Source: Lasiodiplodia sp. COLG20 (lineage: Eukaryota > Ascomycota > Dothideomycetes > Botryosphaeriales > Botryosphaeriaceae). Taken from it: DNA of 12,091 bases. The notes beneath the pieces were generated by a model, which searched no databases, was not told the origin of the DNA, and worked only from the letters and a program-made list of their open reading frames with translations. Position numbers and translations under genes: made by a program. The stretch lies in assembly GCA_009801085.1 (NCBI GenBank), contig VNWV01000083.1:1-12091 (forward strand). The letters run 5' to 3'. Each line of letters starts with the position of its first letter. The stretch's first letter is position 1. Positions 1-8,150 of the stretch are shown piece by piece.

Positions 1-1050
1 GCGCCCTCCGTTGTCAGCTCTGCGGCCAATACTACCGCCGCGCCCCGTAGCATGCGTACCAACGTCCGCAGCCCTCGCTTTCCTGAACTAGTCCTCCAGC
101 CACGCCGCATTGACATCGACAAGACCAAGCGAACAAATCCAAGCGCGTTTGCGCATTTTCGCACGTCTGACGCGCCGTCCGACTACCGCCAGCTCCCAGG
201 CCTAGCACAAGTCGATGTTTGGGTGGAGGATGATACACACAGATTCGAGGAAATTGCAGAGGAATACCGAGAGATGAGGCTGCAAGGCCTTTGCGAGGCT
301 GAGTTCGCCACCTTTGGCAAGGACTGCTTCTTCCGGGGCCAGCGACGGGCAGTGCGGGTGGCGGAAGACTCGCTGCTGCGCGCCGAACGCATGGTCCAGC
401 CAGTTTCTCTGCCGGACGACGACACGTGGCAAGTCCCGCCAGTGTTACTCCCGGAAGAGGATGCAGGTTTAGGGAATTCTGCCGCTGGTGCCGCGTGGGC
501 TGGCGACGTGCGGCCAGATTGCAGCTATTGGCTGTCCTTGCGCGGCTTTAATTACGAGTACTCATTCCAGTTGCAGACGGTCACGTATGTCAAAAGCAAT
601 GCGCTCTGTCCTTACCTCACCATCGAGTTCAAGCGCGACGGCGAGCCCGAAGATGTAGCTATCGCCCAGGTCGCGGCCGCCGGCGCCATCGCGCTCTATA
701 ATCGATTCCGCCTCTACCGCTCTGCAGTGGCTTCCAAAAACGATCAGTGGGTACCAGTGCCTGTAGATGACTTGCGCCACTACGGAATCACCTTCGTGGG
801 TAGTCAGTACATCGTCTGGGTTCTGCGCGTGCGTGTCGACGCCTCTGCGGAGTGGGACGGTTGCGTTATGGAGCGGCTCGTGACGGCGGACTGCTCTCAG
901 CACTGGGTTGCCGCGCGGGAGCTTGCGCGCTGGATTAACGAAATCCACCGATGGGGGTTGATGGTGCACGGTCTCGAGTGCAAAGATGAGATCAAGGCTG
1001 TGCTGAGGGGAACGGGAGTGCGGACGTCGGATCTACGCTCTGTGGTTTGA
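1..1050 (+). CDS. Fungal PD-(D/E)XK nuclease-like protein, 5' partial
   Basis: The reading frame is open from base 1 to the TGA at 1048-1050. The first ATG is at 52 (332 residues from there), but because there is no in-frame stop before it the gene probably starts outside the window. Counting from that ATG, the middle of the protein holds the residues expected of a PD-(D/E)XK nuclease core: P155-D156, then E192-F-K194 on a hydrophobic strand (LTIEFK), then Q206 in the following alanine-rich helix. A conserved-looking tail, residues 281-302, contains a W-x-x-x-I-x-x-W pattern (NEIHRWG). The pattern resembles fungal domains catalogued as PD-(D/E)XK nuclease-like (DUF7924 type), recalled from memory. 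Whether it cuts nucleic acid is unknown. The coding region is GC-rich compared with the spacer after it. No signal peptide or membrane segment is visible. Confidence 0.8.
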   Translation, partial: APSVVSSAANTTAAPRSMRTNVRSPRFPELVLQPRRIDIDKTKRTNPSAFAHFRTSDAPSDYRQLPGLAQVDVWVEDDTHRFEEIAEEYREMRLQGLCEAEFATFGKDCFFRGQRRAVRVAEDSLLRAERMVQPVSLPDDDTWQVPPVLLPEEDAGLGNSAAGAAWAGDVRPDCSYWLSLRGFNYEYSFQLQTVTYVKSNALCPYLTIEFKRDGEPEDVAIAQVAAAGAIALYNRFRLYRSAVASKNDQWVPVPVDDLRHYGITFVGSQYIVWVLRVRVDASAEWDGCVMERLVTADCSQHWVAARELARWINEIHRWGLMVHGLECKDEIKAVLRGTGVRTSDLRSVV

Positions 1051-1746
1051 GCCTGAAGGCTCTTGTACAGTGATTATGTGACGAGGCAGTAATAATTCTC
1101 TGCTTGCTGCCTTTTTTTTTTAAAAAAAAAAAAGAAAAAAGAAAAAGAGTGCAGCATTGCAGTGTTGGACACGAAAGATTGGAGTTTATAGGCTCCAGCT
1201 GTCGCAATACCCCACGTTACGACACAGCGTTTAATTGGATTAGATTGGTTCATTCAGGTTTATATGGGGACATAGAACTCGTCTGTATATTGCAGCGCCT
1301 TTCACTTTATTTCTAATTTGACTCATTTCTTTGCCCATTTAATTTTATTTAGTAATCGTACGGTGGCTGCCGCGACGTTGATTTTAGGACACTCTACTAC
1401 ATACTACAGCGCGGCAACTTCGCCTTGGGTTCCTCGCAAGGCTTGAAAAGCAAGGACCACTCTAGCTTCTCCTCGGAGTGGGTGAGGAAGCTGCCATGAT
1501 GCCTATTCATTTTCTATCCTAGGGTTATGAAGCCCTTGTACCCTGGGGTGCAGAACAGGATGGACGTAAGGGGTCAGACCTCAGCGATTTGTGTGTGCAA
1601 CTTAATTCTCCGACCGCGTGGACGAGTGAGGCAGAAATTCCTTGTTGAGTAGATCTGAGGGCCAGGTGAAATGGTTCATATATCATAGAACTGCACGGCC
1701 CGGATGACCTAGCTCCTGCAGCACCTTCACCCAGTATTCCATTATC
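1051..1746. other. Intergenic spacer of 696 bases
   Basis: This spacer separates two + strand genes. It holds a poly-T/poly-A junction near its left end (annotated separately) and short open frames with no recognisable protein pattern. There is no clear TATA box before the gene at 1747; the last 60 bases are only moderately pyrimidine-rich. Confidence 0.6.
1112..1146. repeat. Palindromic T10/A12 tract followed by A-rich run
   Basis: Ten T (1112-1121) are followed directly by twelve A (1122-1133), then by A-rich sequence broken by single G residues up to about 1146. The T-A junction is a perfect palindrome about 60 bases after the stop codon of the first gene. Such rigid tracts are known to exclude nucleosomes. 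It could also help 3' end formation of the upstream transcript; that is inference. Confidence 0.75.
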
Positions 1747-2295
1747 ATGACCCTTGTCCCCGCACCACCCATTTCGGACCCCGACGATGACAAATCACCC
1801 ACCTACACGGCCGCCGCGACACCCCCAGAAAGCGGCGCCACCGGCCTCCACGATGACTACGATCCCATCCCCATCACCGCCCAACCAACGAGCTCGCTAA
1901 CACCCCGGCCCGGGCGCACCTGGTTGATCAGGGCCGTGTCGTCGGGCGAAGTGATAACACTGCACGGAGGCAGGATCATTCTCACCCAGCCCGCCGGTCA
2001 CGCGTCGCACTGGGACTGCGTCGAGACGAACGGGTGGCTGTGGTTCCGGAATGGCGTTTCCGGAGCGTATCTGGGCCGCGATTGGTGGCTACAGTTGCGT
2101 TGCTCGACTGGCTGGCACCAGATGTGGGAGCGATTTCACGTTCGCGAGAGGCCCGAGGGCGTGGGGAGCGTTTTGCTAATGGAACATTGGGGGCTGAAGC
2201 GCGTGGGGGTGAAGGTTGACGATGGGGTGAAGATTCTGGCTGTGATTGGGAATCGGGAGGTTAATGAGATGGTTTGGGAGTTTGTTGAGGTTTAG
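1747..2295 (+). CDS. Fungal conserved protein, probable beta-trefoil (fascin-like) fold
   Basis: A complete intronless gene of 182 residues from ATG 1747 to TAG 2293-2295. Residues 1-55 are rich in Pro, Thr, Ser and Asp and look disordered. Residues 58-182 fall into three units of about 40 residues (58-94, 96-135, 140-182). Each unit ends on a Trp-containing strand: HWDCVE, MWERFHV and VWEFVEV. The second unit carries FRNGVSGAYLG, a pattern like the 'R-N-x-x-S-G-x-Y-L-G' turns of fascin-type beta-trefoils. This motif set (WLWFRN, HQMWERF, LLMEHW) matches a widespread family of uncharacterised ascomycete proteins, from memory. The fold is inferred from the internal repetition, and the function is unknown. 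There is no signal peptide, so a cytosolic location is likely. The gene is GC-rich compared with its flanks. Confidence 0.82.
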   Translation: MTLVPAPPISDPDDDKSPTYTAAATPPESGATGLHDDYDPIPITAQPTSSLTPRPGRTWLIRAVSSGEVITLHGGRIILTQPAGHASHWDCVETNGWLWFRNGVSGAYLGRDWWLQLRCSTGWHQMWERFHVRERPEGVGSVLLMEHWGLKRVGVKVDDGVKILAVIGNREVNEMVWEFVEV

Positions 2296-2834
2296 TGTGT
2301 GGAGGCGTGCTTGGGATGCGATGTCTTTTTGAATGGGCCCGGGAGCGTTGGTTGACTTGAGCTTAATTGAACCCTTTCCTCGTGTTTCTCTGTACACCGC
2401 CTGCCGCATGCGTGCTGTGCTCAGAGTACAGAATCGACGTGTCACTATTTATTTTGCTCTTAGTGTATACACACGTGGAGTTCTCAAAGGCTCGCGGGTC
2501 GCCGGCTCTGGAACTTTGAAGATGTTTCGGATGGGTACTGCTTGTGCTCTTCAACTCCGAGCTCATGCCACCGACATGCTGGTTTATGTGCTACAAACAG
2601 ATCAACGGTAAATAGAGCAAAAGCCTTTAATATGGCTACTATTGCCTGAACGTCGCGCTGCTGCCCAATATGGAAATCTCAATTCGATTGGCCTTGCCAC
2701 ACCGCATCGCTGCCTTCGTATAACACTCGTAGTGAACGCGCACGGAGCCTTACAGCGGACTTACCGTGAGCGGAATGAGGTCGTATCGCGAAGGGGTGAC
2801 GTCATGGCAGGCGCACCCGCCGAAAAGAATACCT
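2296..2834. other. Intergenic spacer of about 540 bases
   Basis: This stretch lies between the trefoil-like gene and the left end of the small transposon. Open frames of up to about 95 codons occur on both strands, but none shows a protein pattern I recognise, a fungal-style leader or splice signals. I see no other structure in it. Confidence 0.55.
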
Positions 2835-2836
2835 TA

Positions 2837-2861
2837 ACATGGTTGATCGGCGAGCTGCGCA
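2837..2861 (+). repeat. Left terminal inverted repeat of the pogo-like element
   Basis: It begins ACATGGTTGAT and ends GAGCTGCGCA. It is immediately preceded by TA at 2835-2836. It matches the reverse complement of 3227-3251 at 22 of 25 positions. Confidence 0.88.
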
Positions 2862-2932
2862 CTCTACCATCAAGCATGTCTTGCCTACCTTCAGACGTGG
2901 CGCATCCACAATACAAGCCCTTGGCATCTTAA

Positions 2933-3149
2933 ATTGAAGGGAAAATCAAGCTAGCCATACAAGCTCGTAAAAGAGACGCGCCTTTGAGCGAGCGACGCGC
3001 TGCAGCCCTCTACGCCGTGCTCCCAAGCACTCTCGGTAGCCGACGCGGTGGAGCGAACCCCCGGCGCGATCGCGAGGCCAACGGACGGAAGCTCAGCTAA
3101 GAAGAAGAGCTAGTGGTAGTTGAACGTATACTAGATAGATTTAATGTAT
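2933..3149 (+). pseudogene. Relic of pogo/Fot-type transposase N-terminus (helix-turn-helix)
   Basis: Reading frame 2 from 2933 gives about 70 residues with one internal TAA at 3098-3100. The visible pattern is E-G-K-I-K-L-A-I-Q-A, then SERRAAALYAVLPSTLGSR, then NGRKLS-stop-EEELVVVERILD. This follows the Psq-like helix-turn-helix at the start of fungal Fot/pogo transposases: an 'A-A-x-x-Y-x-V-P-x-S-T-L' recognition helix, then 'R-K-L-x-x-x-E-E' and 'I-L-D'. In that family the next residues normally lead into a second DNA-binding domain and then the DDE catalytic core. Here the similarity stops at the ILD motif and a second stop codon follows. There is no ATG in frame near the start. It is a fragment, not a functional gene, and it lies entirely between the terminal repeats. 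Confidence 0.82.
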
Positions 3150-3209
3150 TTTAATAGCTTGTTGTGGCGTCGAGATATCAGTCCGCAAAGCCGTGCGGCG
3201 TTAGTAAGG

Positions 3210-3237
3210 TGCGCAGCTCGGTTGTATGCGCAGCTCG
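3210..3237. repeat. Subterminal direct repeat of the terminal-repeat core
   Basis: The 11-mer TGCGCAGCTCG occurs at 3210-3220 and again at 3227-3237 (period 17). Its reverse complement lies at 2851-2861. The second copy is the inner part of the right terminal repeat and the first is an extra subterminal copy. Repeated subterminal motifs of this kind are often transposase binding sites in Tc1/mariner elements; that role here is inference. Confidence 0.8.
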
Positions 3238-3251
3238 CTTATCAACCACGT
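3227..3251 (-). repeat. Right terminal inverted repeat of the pogo-like element
   Basis: Read on the - strand it begins ACGTGGTTGAT and ends GAGCTGCGCA. It is followed on the + strand by TA at 3252-3253, matching the TA next to the left repeat. Confidence 0.88.
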
Positions 3252-3253
3252 TA

Positions 3254-4759
3254 TTTATTGTTCAACTGGTGGAGAAACAAAAATGTTTCCGGTAGGGAAA
3301 AACGATTCGTGTAGCCTGCCACTGAGCTCTTGGAGCGAGTAAGACTGGGTTGACAACAGATTTTTAATTTCGACGCTTGCATTGGTCGAACTCAACTGGA
3401 CTATCTGGCAAATTCCGCTTTGACAAGGTGCTGCAGGATGAACCGGATTGCTGCACACTTAGTGTTACGCTTCCTTGCTGGGTGGAGAGCACCGTACTCC
3501 CCAGCAAATTCTGTATGCGTTGTGCCTGTCACGCCATTTGAGTAAGGGGCGTTCTGGATTCGAAAACTTGATTTGGCTTAGCTTAGATCTGTGTTCAGAA
3601 TAACGCAAAGAATCGACGCACCTTGCTTCAACATTAGCGGAACCACGGGCAAATATATCAGATGCATGTGGTTGCATACGCTGCGATACCCACGATGTTA
3701 CTCTTACCTGCAGATGTAATTATTTTTTTTTAGTCCTTTGTAAGGAGCTGGCTGTCTCAATACCTTATTAGTCTCTATAATGAAGAAGACTTCACTGGCA
3801 GTACTCTGTAAATTTTGTCATAGTGCGGCTGTTGGGAATGATTTAAGTAGTATTTTATGCTAGAAAGTAGATGATGCTACTCCCAATGTTCGCCATTTAT
3901 TCCTATATAGTGGCGTAAATAGCCTTTCAAATATACTCCAGCCGAATTGACATAACAGTTATTAATAACATAGCCTAATGATTCAGAATATCAAAGTGGA
4001 AAAGCACAAAACTGGAGGAAGAAGACGTCCGAGTGATGAAATTCTTCCGTCTATCCTCGGAAAATATATACGATGGTATTTACGAAGACAAAGAACCAAT
4101 GTAGGGAAAGTTGAGGAGCGATATTAGAGATGCAAGATGCACGATACATGGCAAGACAGCTCAATAACAGATAGCTAGCAGGGCTTCACTTTTCTTCGTA
4201 GTAACATATTTATCAGGAGTGGAGACGAGATCATACTGTCTTGGAAAATAGGTAGTCGGAAGGTGAGGCTCACGCGTGATCATATGCTAGCTCCTATAGC
4301 CTTGTAAAATTCGCTAAATGTTGATGACACGAAATGTACCTTTTGTAATCTTGCGACTCGGGTTAACCCAAAAATACCGCCTATGATCTATTTGATATTT
4401 TGCATGAACAATTCAGACTGATGGGTTACGCTTTCCAGGGTCGTTTTAGATTGAATAAGTAGTGTCACGAAGTACACCATGATGCGAACTGCTGTGTTAG
4501 TCGCAAGTGCGATGATATTTCCAATGCATCGTACGCAGCCAAATAGAGTGGCGACACGTCATACTTGAAGTACAGGGCTTGATCGAAATTGTCGGGCTGA
4601 TTAAATCAAAGAAAGCAGCATCAATGCATTTTGATTCTGTCTTTATAAGATTGCATTGGAATAGAGTCATCTACAAAGACACAGTCATCTACTGTTCTTC
4701 CACATCTTTGATCTGAATCCCTCTAACTTTCTTCTCTACACACAAGAACCTCATTCGTC
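3254..4759. other. Long intergenic spacer, AT-rich from about 3700
   Basis: About 1.5 kb without a convincing gene. Short open frames on the - strand (3255-3458 and 3465-3677) show no recognisable family or splice context. From about 3700 to 4650 the sequence is visibly richer in A and T, with many stops in all frames and a 12-bp palindrome GTTATTAATAAC at about 3958-3969. It may be decayed repeat DNA, but I could not identify a source. The last 120 bases form the promoter and leader of the gene at 4760. Confidence 0.55.
4644..4758 (+). promoter_or_regulatory. Probable promoter and leader of the coiled-coil gene
   Basis: A TATAA box lies at 4644-4648, about 115 bases before the ATG. A 10-mer, AGTCATCTAC, is repeated at 4665-4674 and 4683-4692. 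A strongly pyrimidine-rich stretch with TTTCTTCTCTACACAC follows just before the start, as is common at fungal transcription starts. These are positional inferences; no transcript evidence is available. Confidence 0.45.
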
Positions 4760-6481
4760 ATGTCAACCAAGGCAGAGCCTACACCACTATCATCGTCAGA
4801 CGATGGTGGCCGCAAGGCAGATCTCAAATGTCTTTCAAGCTCGATCGATCTTGCCCGAACGTTCACCGCAACAGTCAAGACTCTAGCTTCGGACTCGGAA
4901 TACCGCTATGTAGCTGAGCTAATAGACCAGATCCCTCGCCTGAAACAGTCTGTGCTGTCGAAAGATAGGGAGATCCAAAGCCTCAAGGAGAAGAACCGGG
5001 AGCTTGAAGAGGAGGGTGATAAGGCAAGTAGGCGTTTAATCAGAGCTTACGAGAGAGAGTATGACCGATTAAAGGATGAGAAATCAGCTCTGGATGGCAA
5101 GATCGGTGGCTTAGAGGAATTGAGCAAAGCTCAAGAGGAGAATGTGAACCGGCTCATGGCAAGCGAGAGCGAGCTCAGGGAGAAAGGACGGCAAGTCAAG
5201 AATATGTGGGTTGCAGAAAAGGAGAAATTGTCCGAAGCAAACAAGGAGATCAAGAAAATGGAAGTAGAGGCCAACAAAGCTCTGATAGAGAACTCTCGGT
5301 TGGACAAAGAGCTCACTCAAGTTCGGGCTGAACTGTCTGGTGTGAGAACATCCTTCGAACGAGCCAAGGCTAAAGTCTCGGTACTTGAGCAAGAGCTCTG
5401 TTCCAAGGATAAGAGCTTGACGGCAATAGAAGGGTTGGGTGTTACTTTGAGCGAGGAATGCTACGAGAAGTCGTAAGTCATCTTCATCGTCTGAGGAAAA
5501 TCCTGAGCTGAAAGTCAAGCAGAGTGGCAAACATCGAAGCTGTGTGGGAATCAGTACACAGTTTGGTGGAGGCTTACTTTCGCAAGGACCTTACCAAAGA
5601 TTCTCTAGGGGTACGTAATATCAGGCTAATCGGATTCGCGCTGGCTGACTTCCGCAATGAAGGCAATAGATACCTGGACAATTCTCAGGGCACCACTCGA
5701 CTTCAAGCACCGGATTCCTCTGCCAGCGTCGAATTCTCCGGCAGCAAAATCGATGCGTACTACGGTGATCCTTGCAATCCTTGCCAGGCTAATCGACAAA
5801 CACATCTTTCACCCGACTTTCCTCCTGGAAACCGATAGTGGATTACGCGACATACTTCTCCGGCAGGCGGTGCTGCACAAATCAAGGGAGTCTTTCACTC
5901 GGTCGTTGTTACTGAACATGTTTCCGGAAGAACAGCAATCTAGGTCCGAAAGAATGGTGTCGGTGGTACTCCAGGAAATGGCGCCGTACGTTCGAAATCT
6001 CCTCCCGCCAGAGGAAATGACCACATTCCGAGAGAAACTTCGACCGCTGATCTGCGCTGGTCGAAATGTGTGGATGTCGATACAAAGACTTAGAGAACGG
6101 CTTGAGCCAAGCTTTGAGCTCATTCAGTTCGAAGATTTCGATTGGAAGACTATAGCACTGAAAGGAGTCAGCACTGAGCAGCCAAACCGCAATCGCACCC
6201 CAAAGGCTGGCTCCAAAGACGATGAGGCGGTGCTTATGATTTTTACTCGTTTCTGCATCGTAGAAGATGAAGACCCATACCCCTTATCCCGCGGCATCGT
6301 AATCACTAAGAGTCAGATAGAGAAGGCCACTCAAGAAATAGAGAAACTTCCCTCTACCCCTCCGGTTCGGAAGTCTCTACCATCACGTACTCGCCGACAA
6401 AGTTCCCAAGATCCTTCCCAAAATACACTTCATCAGATGGAAACCAAGGGAGATAGTGATTTTTTAGCGCAAAAGCACTGA
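4760..6481 (+). CDS. Fungal coiled-coil protein with conserved C-terminal domain, 3 exons
   Basis: Exons 4760-5472, 5523-5610 and 5663-6481 join in frame to give 539 residues. The ATG at 4760 follows a typical fungal leader. Residues 1-20 are Ser/Asp-rich. Residues about 50-235 are a long charged coiled coil (for example EKNRELEEEGDKASRR). Residues about 240-470 form a globular region spanning exons 2 and 3, with WESVHSLVEAYF, HRIPLPASNSPAAK, ILARLIDKHIF, GLRDILLRQAVL and FELIQFEDFDWKT. The tail, about 485-539, is Ser- and Arg-rich. The C-terminal motifs match a multi-member family of uncharacterised ascomycete proteins, recalled from memory; this also supports the exon joins, since the motif order runs unbroken only across the proposed introns. 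The function is unknown. The coiled coil suggests oligomer formation. There is no signal peptide or membrane span. Confidence 0.8.
5473..5522 (+). other. Intron 1 of the coiled-coil gene
   Basis: A 50-nt phase-2 intron with donor GTAAGT, a branch-like GCTGAA near 5507-5512 and acceptor CAG. If read through, the frame ends at the TAA at 5474-5476. Splicing moves translation into the frame that continues VANIEAVWESVHSL. Confidence 0.8.
5611..5662 (+). other. Intron 2 of the coiled-coil gene
   Basis: A 52-nt phase-0 intron with donor GTACGT, branch CTGAC at 5645-5649 and acceptor AAG, which is less usual than CAG or TAG. The nearby TAG at 5667-5669 would put exon 3 in the wrong frame, so AAG is preferred. 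The join gives KDSLG-AIDTW and leads into the conserved HRIPLP motif. Confidence 0.7.
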
Positions 6482-7807
6482 TAAGGAGGAAGATCAGATG
6501 GATGAGGAAAGAGGGTGTCTAAGATTGTTTTGCAATTGAGTTGGAAGCGATTGGCAAAGTAAAAGTCATGAGAATTTAAACGACGATAATTTTTTATTGT
6601 TCTTTCATTTCGATTTTTCATCAATTTCTCTCTGGTTTCTGTTATCACAAGAATGAATAGTCTTTTAGCAGAGGCTTTCGAAGCTTGAACCCGTTAAGAG
6701 ATAGCTCATTTGGTCTACAGAATGAGAGACTGAGCTTGACGAGTGTTGAATCTGAGATCTATCCACAATATACAAAGCAAGGGAAAAATAACGTGCGCAC
6801 TACATTGATCATTTGGTTGTCAATTTCCCAAGGAACACGTCACGGTCAAGCAACGCGCTTTCACACAATCGATACGCACCCAGAGCTGGCACGATTCACG
6901 CCGAATACGTGGTCTTGAAGAGACAGTTTTATTAGCACTTCCACTGCTAGTGGAATTGGTATTGGACCGCCGAATTACAACATGACTGGCGTTGCTATCG
7001 CCGAAAAGCGTCGTGTAGAGAACACTACTCGGAGCGGTGCATTGCGCCTGGATCATACCAGCGACGATAACATGCGAATGCCGGAGTTGAGCTTGCAAAT
7101 TTCTTGCATAAGTTCGATAGCAGTCTTGCCGGTGCTAATGACCAAGTCCACTAGTGGGACCTCGCGCTGCCTATGCAAGTGATAGGGCCTGACGCTCCCG
7201 GACCACTAGTACGGAAAAACATGGCCTGCGAGAACACGTCATTGATACCGCTTGCCATAGACTCTCCAGCATGCATAAGAGCTACGATGATGGTCTGTGT
7301 CTCCCAGTTTAATGGATTGGGTGGGGTTCACGACCTCTCGCATCAATAAGTAACAAGGGGCATGACAGAGCCAAGCAGCAAACGGATAGAACTACCAGCG
7401 AGACGCATATTCAGCGAACACGTACGTGTATACACTGGCGCATTGCGGATAGTGGCAAATGGTGTCAGCTTCGCACCGAAAACTCAGCGTGCAGGGTGCG
7501 ACTAGTCGAAAATAAGACGTCTGTTATCTCGTTGAGTGTCTGCCGTCAGTCCGATGCAAGGGTGGCGGTGATTGATGGGGTAGGCTCAGCATCTCATGTC
7601 ATTGGTGTAAAAGCCTGCAATATACAGGTCACGTCTCGTTGAGTCTATGGGTATCTCTGATAGGCCGACGAGAGTGGCAGAGTCACGTACGCTTGCGCGC
7701 ATGGTGGACTCTGGTTTCTTAGGGTAAATGAAAGGAAAGACGACTGGAAGGAAGGACGAGAGGCATGTATCGTGTGTGAAAAGGTGAACGGTTGAGGGGC
7801 GGTAGGG

Positions 7808-7829
7808 CTTGGTTAGGGCTTGGTTAGGG
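7808..7829 (+). repeat. Two-copy 11-bp tandem repeat containing TTAGGG
   Basis: CTTGGTTAGGG occurs twice in direct succession (7808-7818 and 7819-7829), with a partial unit on each side. It contains the telomere hexamer TTAGGG, but the 11-base period does not fit telomeric repeats. It is probably simple local duplication. Confidence 0.7.
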
Positions 7830-8145
7830 CTGTAGTACGCTAATCCCTTTATGGGTGGTTCTGTTTTGTTCAATTCACAACGTCTCACTTCGGGCTAGCG
7901 CTTACGTTGCAAAATGCAGACGATGATCGGCATTATCGGGCGTTTGAGCCATTCTCTGCAGCGAATCCCTCTTGTCGCACGCACGATTCTCTTGAACTTC
8001 AAAATGTGCTGCGCAGATTTCAGGACGCAGGCGAGTAGCTAATAGCGTTTGACCATGTGGCAACTGCGCTGTGTCTTCATGCCTGCCACTACACCTGAAG
8101 GTAGAGATGATAGTATTCGTGTCGCGGCTCAAGGCCAGGACGTAG

Positions 8146-8150
8146 TATAA
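8146..8150 (+). promoter_or_regulatory. Possible TATA box of the RNase III-like gene
   Basis: TATAA 63 bases before the ATG at 8213, a workable distance for a short fungal leader. The call rests on position and sequence alone. Confidence 0.35.

Larger units (their letters stand above)
2837..3251 (+). mobile_element. Non-autonomous pogo/Fot-like (Tc1/mariner superfamily) DNA transposon, MITE-sized
   Basis: A 415-bp element bounded by 25-bp terminal inverted repeats, 2837-2861 and 3227-3251. The repeats match at 22 of 25 positions, differing at positions 3, 12 and 13. Both ends abut the dinucleotide TA (2835-2836 and 3252-3253), the target duplication expected for Tc1/mariner-type elements. 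The interior holds a relic of a pogo/Fot-type transposase N-terminus (about 2933-3149) joined to about 80 bases of non-coding 3' sequence. The DDE catalytic domain is absent, so the element cannot move by itself. It looks like an internal-deletion derivative of a full-length element elsewhere in the genome. The interior is not AT-biased, so there is no sign of repeat-induced point mutation. The repeats and TA flanks are seen directly; the superfamily call rests on the relic. Confidence 0.85.

Noticed and set aside
562..969. 135-codon minus-strand open frame inside the first gene.
   Set aside because: It lies entirely opposite the well-supported PD-(D/E)XK-like coding region and has no family pattern; it is a shadow of that GC-rich gene.
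2811..2830. GACGTCATGGCAGGCGCACC-like sequence before the element considered as a terminal repeat.
   Set aside because: Only a weak partial match exists near 3520, with no TA flanks. The pair 2837-2861 and 3227-3251 is far better.
2642..2932. 96-codon open frame running into the left end of the transposon.
   Set aside because: It crosses the left terminal repeat and TA target site, so it is a composite of unrelated DNA, and it has no recognisable motif.
6939..6955. Perfect 7-bp stem with a 3-base loop.
   Set aside because: Too short to be unexpected in 12 kb and not placed at any gene end.
7151..7310. Minus-strand open frame with a 41-residue ATG-started segment, and a second minus-strand frame overlapping it near 7157 that contains STGKT, like a P-loop.
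   Set aside because: The P-loop resemblance is only a few residues and lacks the glycine-rich start. The two frames would need a frameshift to join, and no helicase or transposon motif follows.
7808..7829. Possible interstitial telomere repeat (TTAGGG).
   Set aside because: Only two TTAGGG hexamers are present, in an 11-base period; true telomere arrays repeat every six bases.
7586..7888. 100-codon open frame on the minus strand with an internal ATG in good context after a pyrimidine-rich stretch.
   Set aside because: There is no recognisable family, no partner exon with workable splice signals, and the frame overlaps a small tandem repeat.
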